Source: Allacma fusca | Lineage: Eukaryota; Arthropoda; Collembola; Symphypleona; Sminthuridae | Assembly: GCA_947179485.1 (NCBI GenBank) | Contig: OX359248.1 | Coordinates: forward strand, 54,632,386 to 54,696,385 | Length of the DNA stretch: 64,000 nt | Direction: 5' to 3' | Shown here: positions 63,050-64,000 of the stretch, piece by piece | How positions within the stretch are numbered: position 1 is the first letter of the stretch | Layout of the letters: every line of letters begins with the position of its first letter | Made by a program: the position numbers and the translations under genes | Notes under the pieces: model-generated | The model's input: only the letters and a program-made list of their open reading frames with translations | What the model was told of the DNA's origin: nothing | The model's database searches: none

Positions 63050-63146
63050 CAGGCCACCATGAACATAAGGCCGTTAAATTAAAACCGGTAAAGAAAAGGC
63101 CAGTTGCGTTTTAAAAAGACCAGTCAAAAAAAGGCCACTAAACCAG
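63050..63146. repeat. degenerate AAAAGGCCA repeats
   Basis: At least four spaced copies of an AAGGCC-type word (AGGCCACC, AAGGCCGTT, AAAAGGCCAGT, AAAGGCCACT), plus the diverged forms AAACCGGT and AAAGACCAGT. This resembles the subterminal repeats of the hAT elements elsewhere in the window, but I found no paired end. Confidence 0.5.
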
Positions 63147-63367
63147 CACTAACTTATTATTCACTTATATTAATAAAGATAAAAAGTGATTAAATATGAT
63201 TCCAGATAGTAGTATAAATACAGATTGAAGAATACAAATAATGATCATCTTAAAACAAATATTATTTGATGCAAAAAAATTACTGAAAATTTATTACAAT
63301 GAGCAAAGAAATTGTACAAAAACTAAAAATTAATTGATTAAATCAATTGAAAAAAAGTATTCGCGAT

Positions 63368-63634
63368 CTACTGCCAGTCTTCGAGGTTCCCAATGGGATC
63401 AAAAAACTCATCTTCGTCTTCATCCTCATCGTCAGTAAAGAACTCCTGCATGATGTCGATCTCTTCAAACCCGTCCATAACTCGAAAATCGAAAAAATCA
63501 ACGACATCTTCCCATGACACGAACGTCAGCACGTTTTCCGGAACCGGATCCAGCGGCAAGGCTGCTCCGGTAAACCATTCTACAATCCTTCTCTTGAGAT
63601 CAATCAACCAAGCGAGGATCCTTACAACTTCCAT
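63368..63634 (-). CDS. small orphan protein with acidic C-terminal tail
   Basis: 88 residues from the ATG at 63634. The coding exon starts just after an acceptor (TTGTTAG, exon from 63636). An upstream non-coding exon ends at 63745 with a GTAAGT donor, so the gene seems to be spliced in its leader. A poly(A) signal (TTTATT on the plus strand) lies at 63290-63295. The protein begins MEVVRILAWLIDLKRRIVEW, an amphipathic segment with hydrophobic and basic residues, then has a proline-bearing middle (ALPLDPVPENV). The rest is strongly acidic (TDDEDEDEDEFFDP) and ends NLEDWQ. No domain is recognised. Splice signals plus poly(A) make it more credible than a chance frame. Confidence 0.5.
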   Translation of the reverse strand: MEVVRILAWLIDLKRRIVEWFTGAALPLDPVPENVLTFVSWEDVVDFFDFRVMDGFEEIDIMQEFFTDDEDEDEDEFFDPIGNLEDWQ

Positions 63635-63858
63635 TGCTAACAAAAATAAAAAATATTAACACCTTAGATTAAGTACTAGTTATTCAAAGTAAGAGCATAA
63701 TTTTGTTTTCGAATATTGTAGAAAGTCTACAATGTTGTACTTACCGAAACAAAATCGAGATTACAGTTGAAATCTGAGAATGTCCAGAACTTGACCACGA
63801 TCCAAAGTAAAACACAATGAAGGAACAAATAAAAAATCAAGACGCGTTCGAACTTCCG

Positions 63859-63889
63859 CTGCTATTAGCTTGTTTTCAGCTATTAGCAG
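63859..63889. repeat. imperfect hairpin
   Basis: CTGCTATTAGCT and AGCTATTAGCAG pair at 11 of 12 positions around a 7-nt loop. Confidence 0.7.
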
Positions 63890-63943
63890 TTCCTGTGTAT
63901 TTAAGATGCGTGCTTCTGCTTGCATGAATATGAGGAAGTGCAC

Positions 63944-63976
63944 GATCGTAGGCTAACTTATTGCTAGCCTACGATC
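63944..63976. repeat. perfect 12-bp inverted repeat
   Basis: GATCGTAGGCTA (63944-63955) and its exact reverse complement (63965-63976) flank a 9-nt loop. It lies about 200 bp upstream of the small minus-strand gene's exon 1 donor and at the edge of the window, so it could also be a transposon end. Confidence 0.85.
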
Positions 63977-64000
63977 TTATAGCTCATAGTTGTGCGGGAT

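Larger units (their letters stand above)
59422..63050. other. non-coding stretch with GA/CT tracts and weak ORFs
   Basis: (GA)n tracts at 59821-59843, 59857-59873 and 59991-60015; (CT)n tracts at 60432-60461 and 62339-62364. Two open segments are noted separately in the findings. No recognisable gene. Confidence 0.4.

Noticed and set aside
1-64000. CRISPR arrays, bacterial operons, phage genes
   Set aside because: None present; introns, poly(A) signals and gene families are eukaryotic throughout.

Overview
This is a eukaryotic window, most likely arthropod. It has spliced genes with GT-AG introns, a ZAD-like C2H2 zinc-finger gene, a Shc-type adaptor, a eukaryotic tRNA-Ser, long AT-rich non-coding stretches, many (CT)n tracts and several families of DNA transposon. 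A hexapod (possibly a springtail) would fit, but the sequence alone does not fix the order.

The left 10 kb is repeat-built. A PIF/Harbinger-type non-autonomous DNA transposon (532-6784, TTA target duplication) has been split by a Ty3/Gypsy LTR retrotransposon (1312-6384). Its two long terminal repeats are almost identical, so the insertion is recent, and the internal frame is broken in a handful of places. A hAT element (7848-9855) follows. It carries a second hAT (8915-9730), which holds the last coding relic of a transposase.

The gene-rich part runs from 12.5 to 27.5 kb: ubinuclein/yemanuclein (+, two exons, histone H3.3 chaperone subunit), heme oxygenase (-), PYROXD1 (-, eight exons, reconstructed completely) and a ZAD-like C2H2 zinc-finger gene (-). 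Ubinuclein and heme oxygenase are convergent. The three minus-strand genes lie head to tail and are too far apart, with their own poly(A) signals where visible, to suggest any operon-like arrangement.

From 28 to 51 kb almost nothing is coding. There are two more hAT-like miniature elements (28593-29021 and 36555-37132), a tRNA-Ser(GCT) at 31461-31542 (-), many (CT)n runs and a hairpin at 45210-45284 that has the shape of a microRNA precursor. This region may be intergenic, or leader and intron sequence of the next gene.

From 51.7 to 55.1 kb lie the first two coding exons of a Shc-family adaptor gene (+). It has a very long serine-, proline- and asparagine-rich N-terminal extension and reaches only the first strand of its PTB domain before an intron that I cannot follow. 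The remaining 9 kb is non-coding as far as I can see, apart from a few weak ORFs and a small orphan gene with an acidic tail (63368-63745, -) near the right edge. That gene has strong inverted repeats just upstream.
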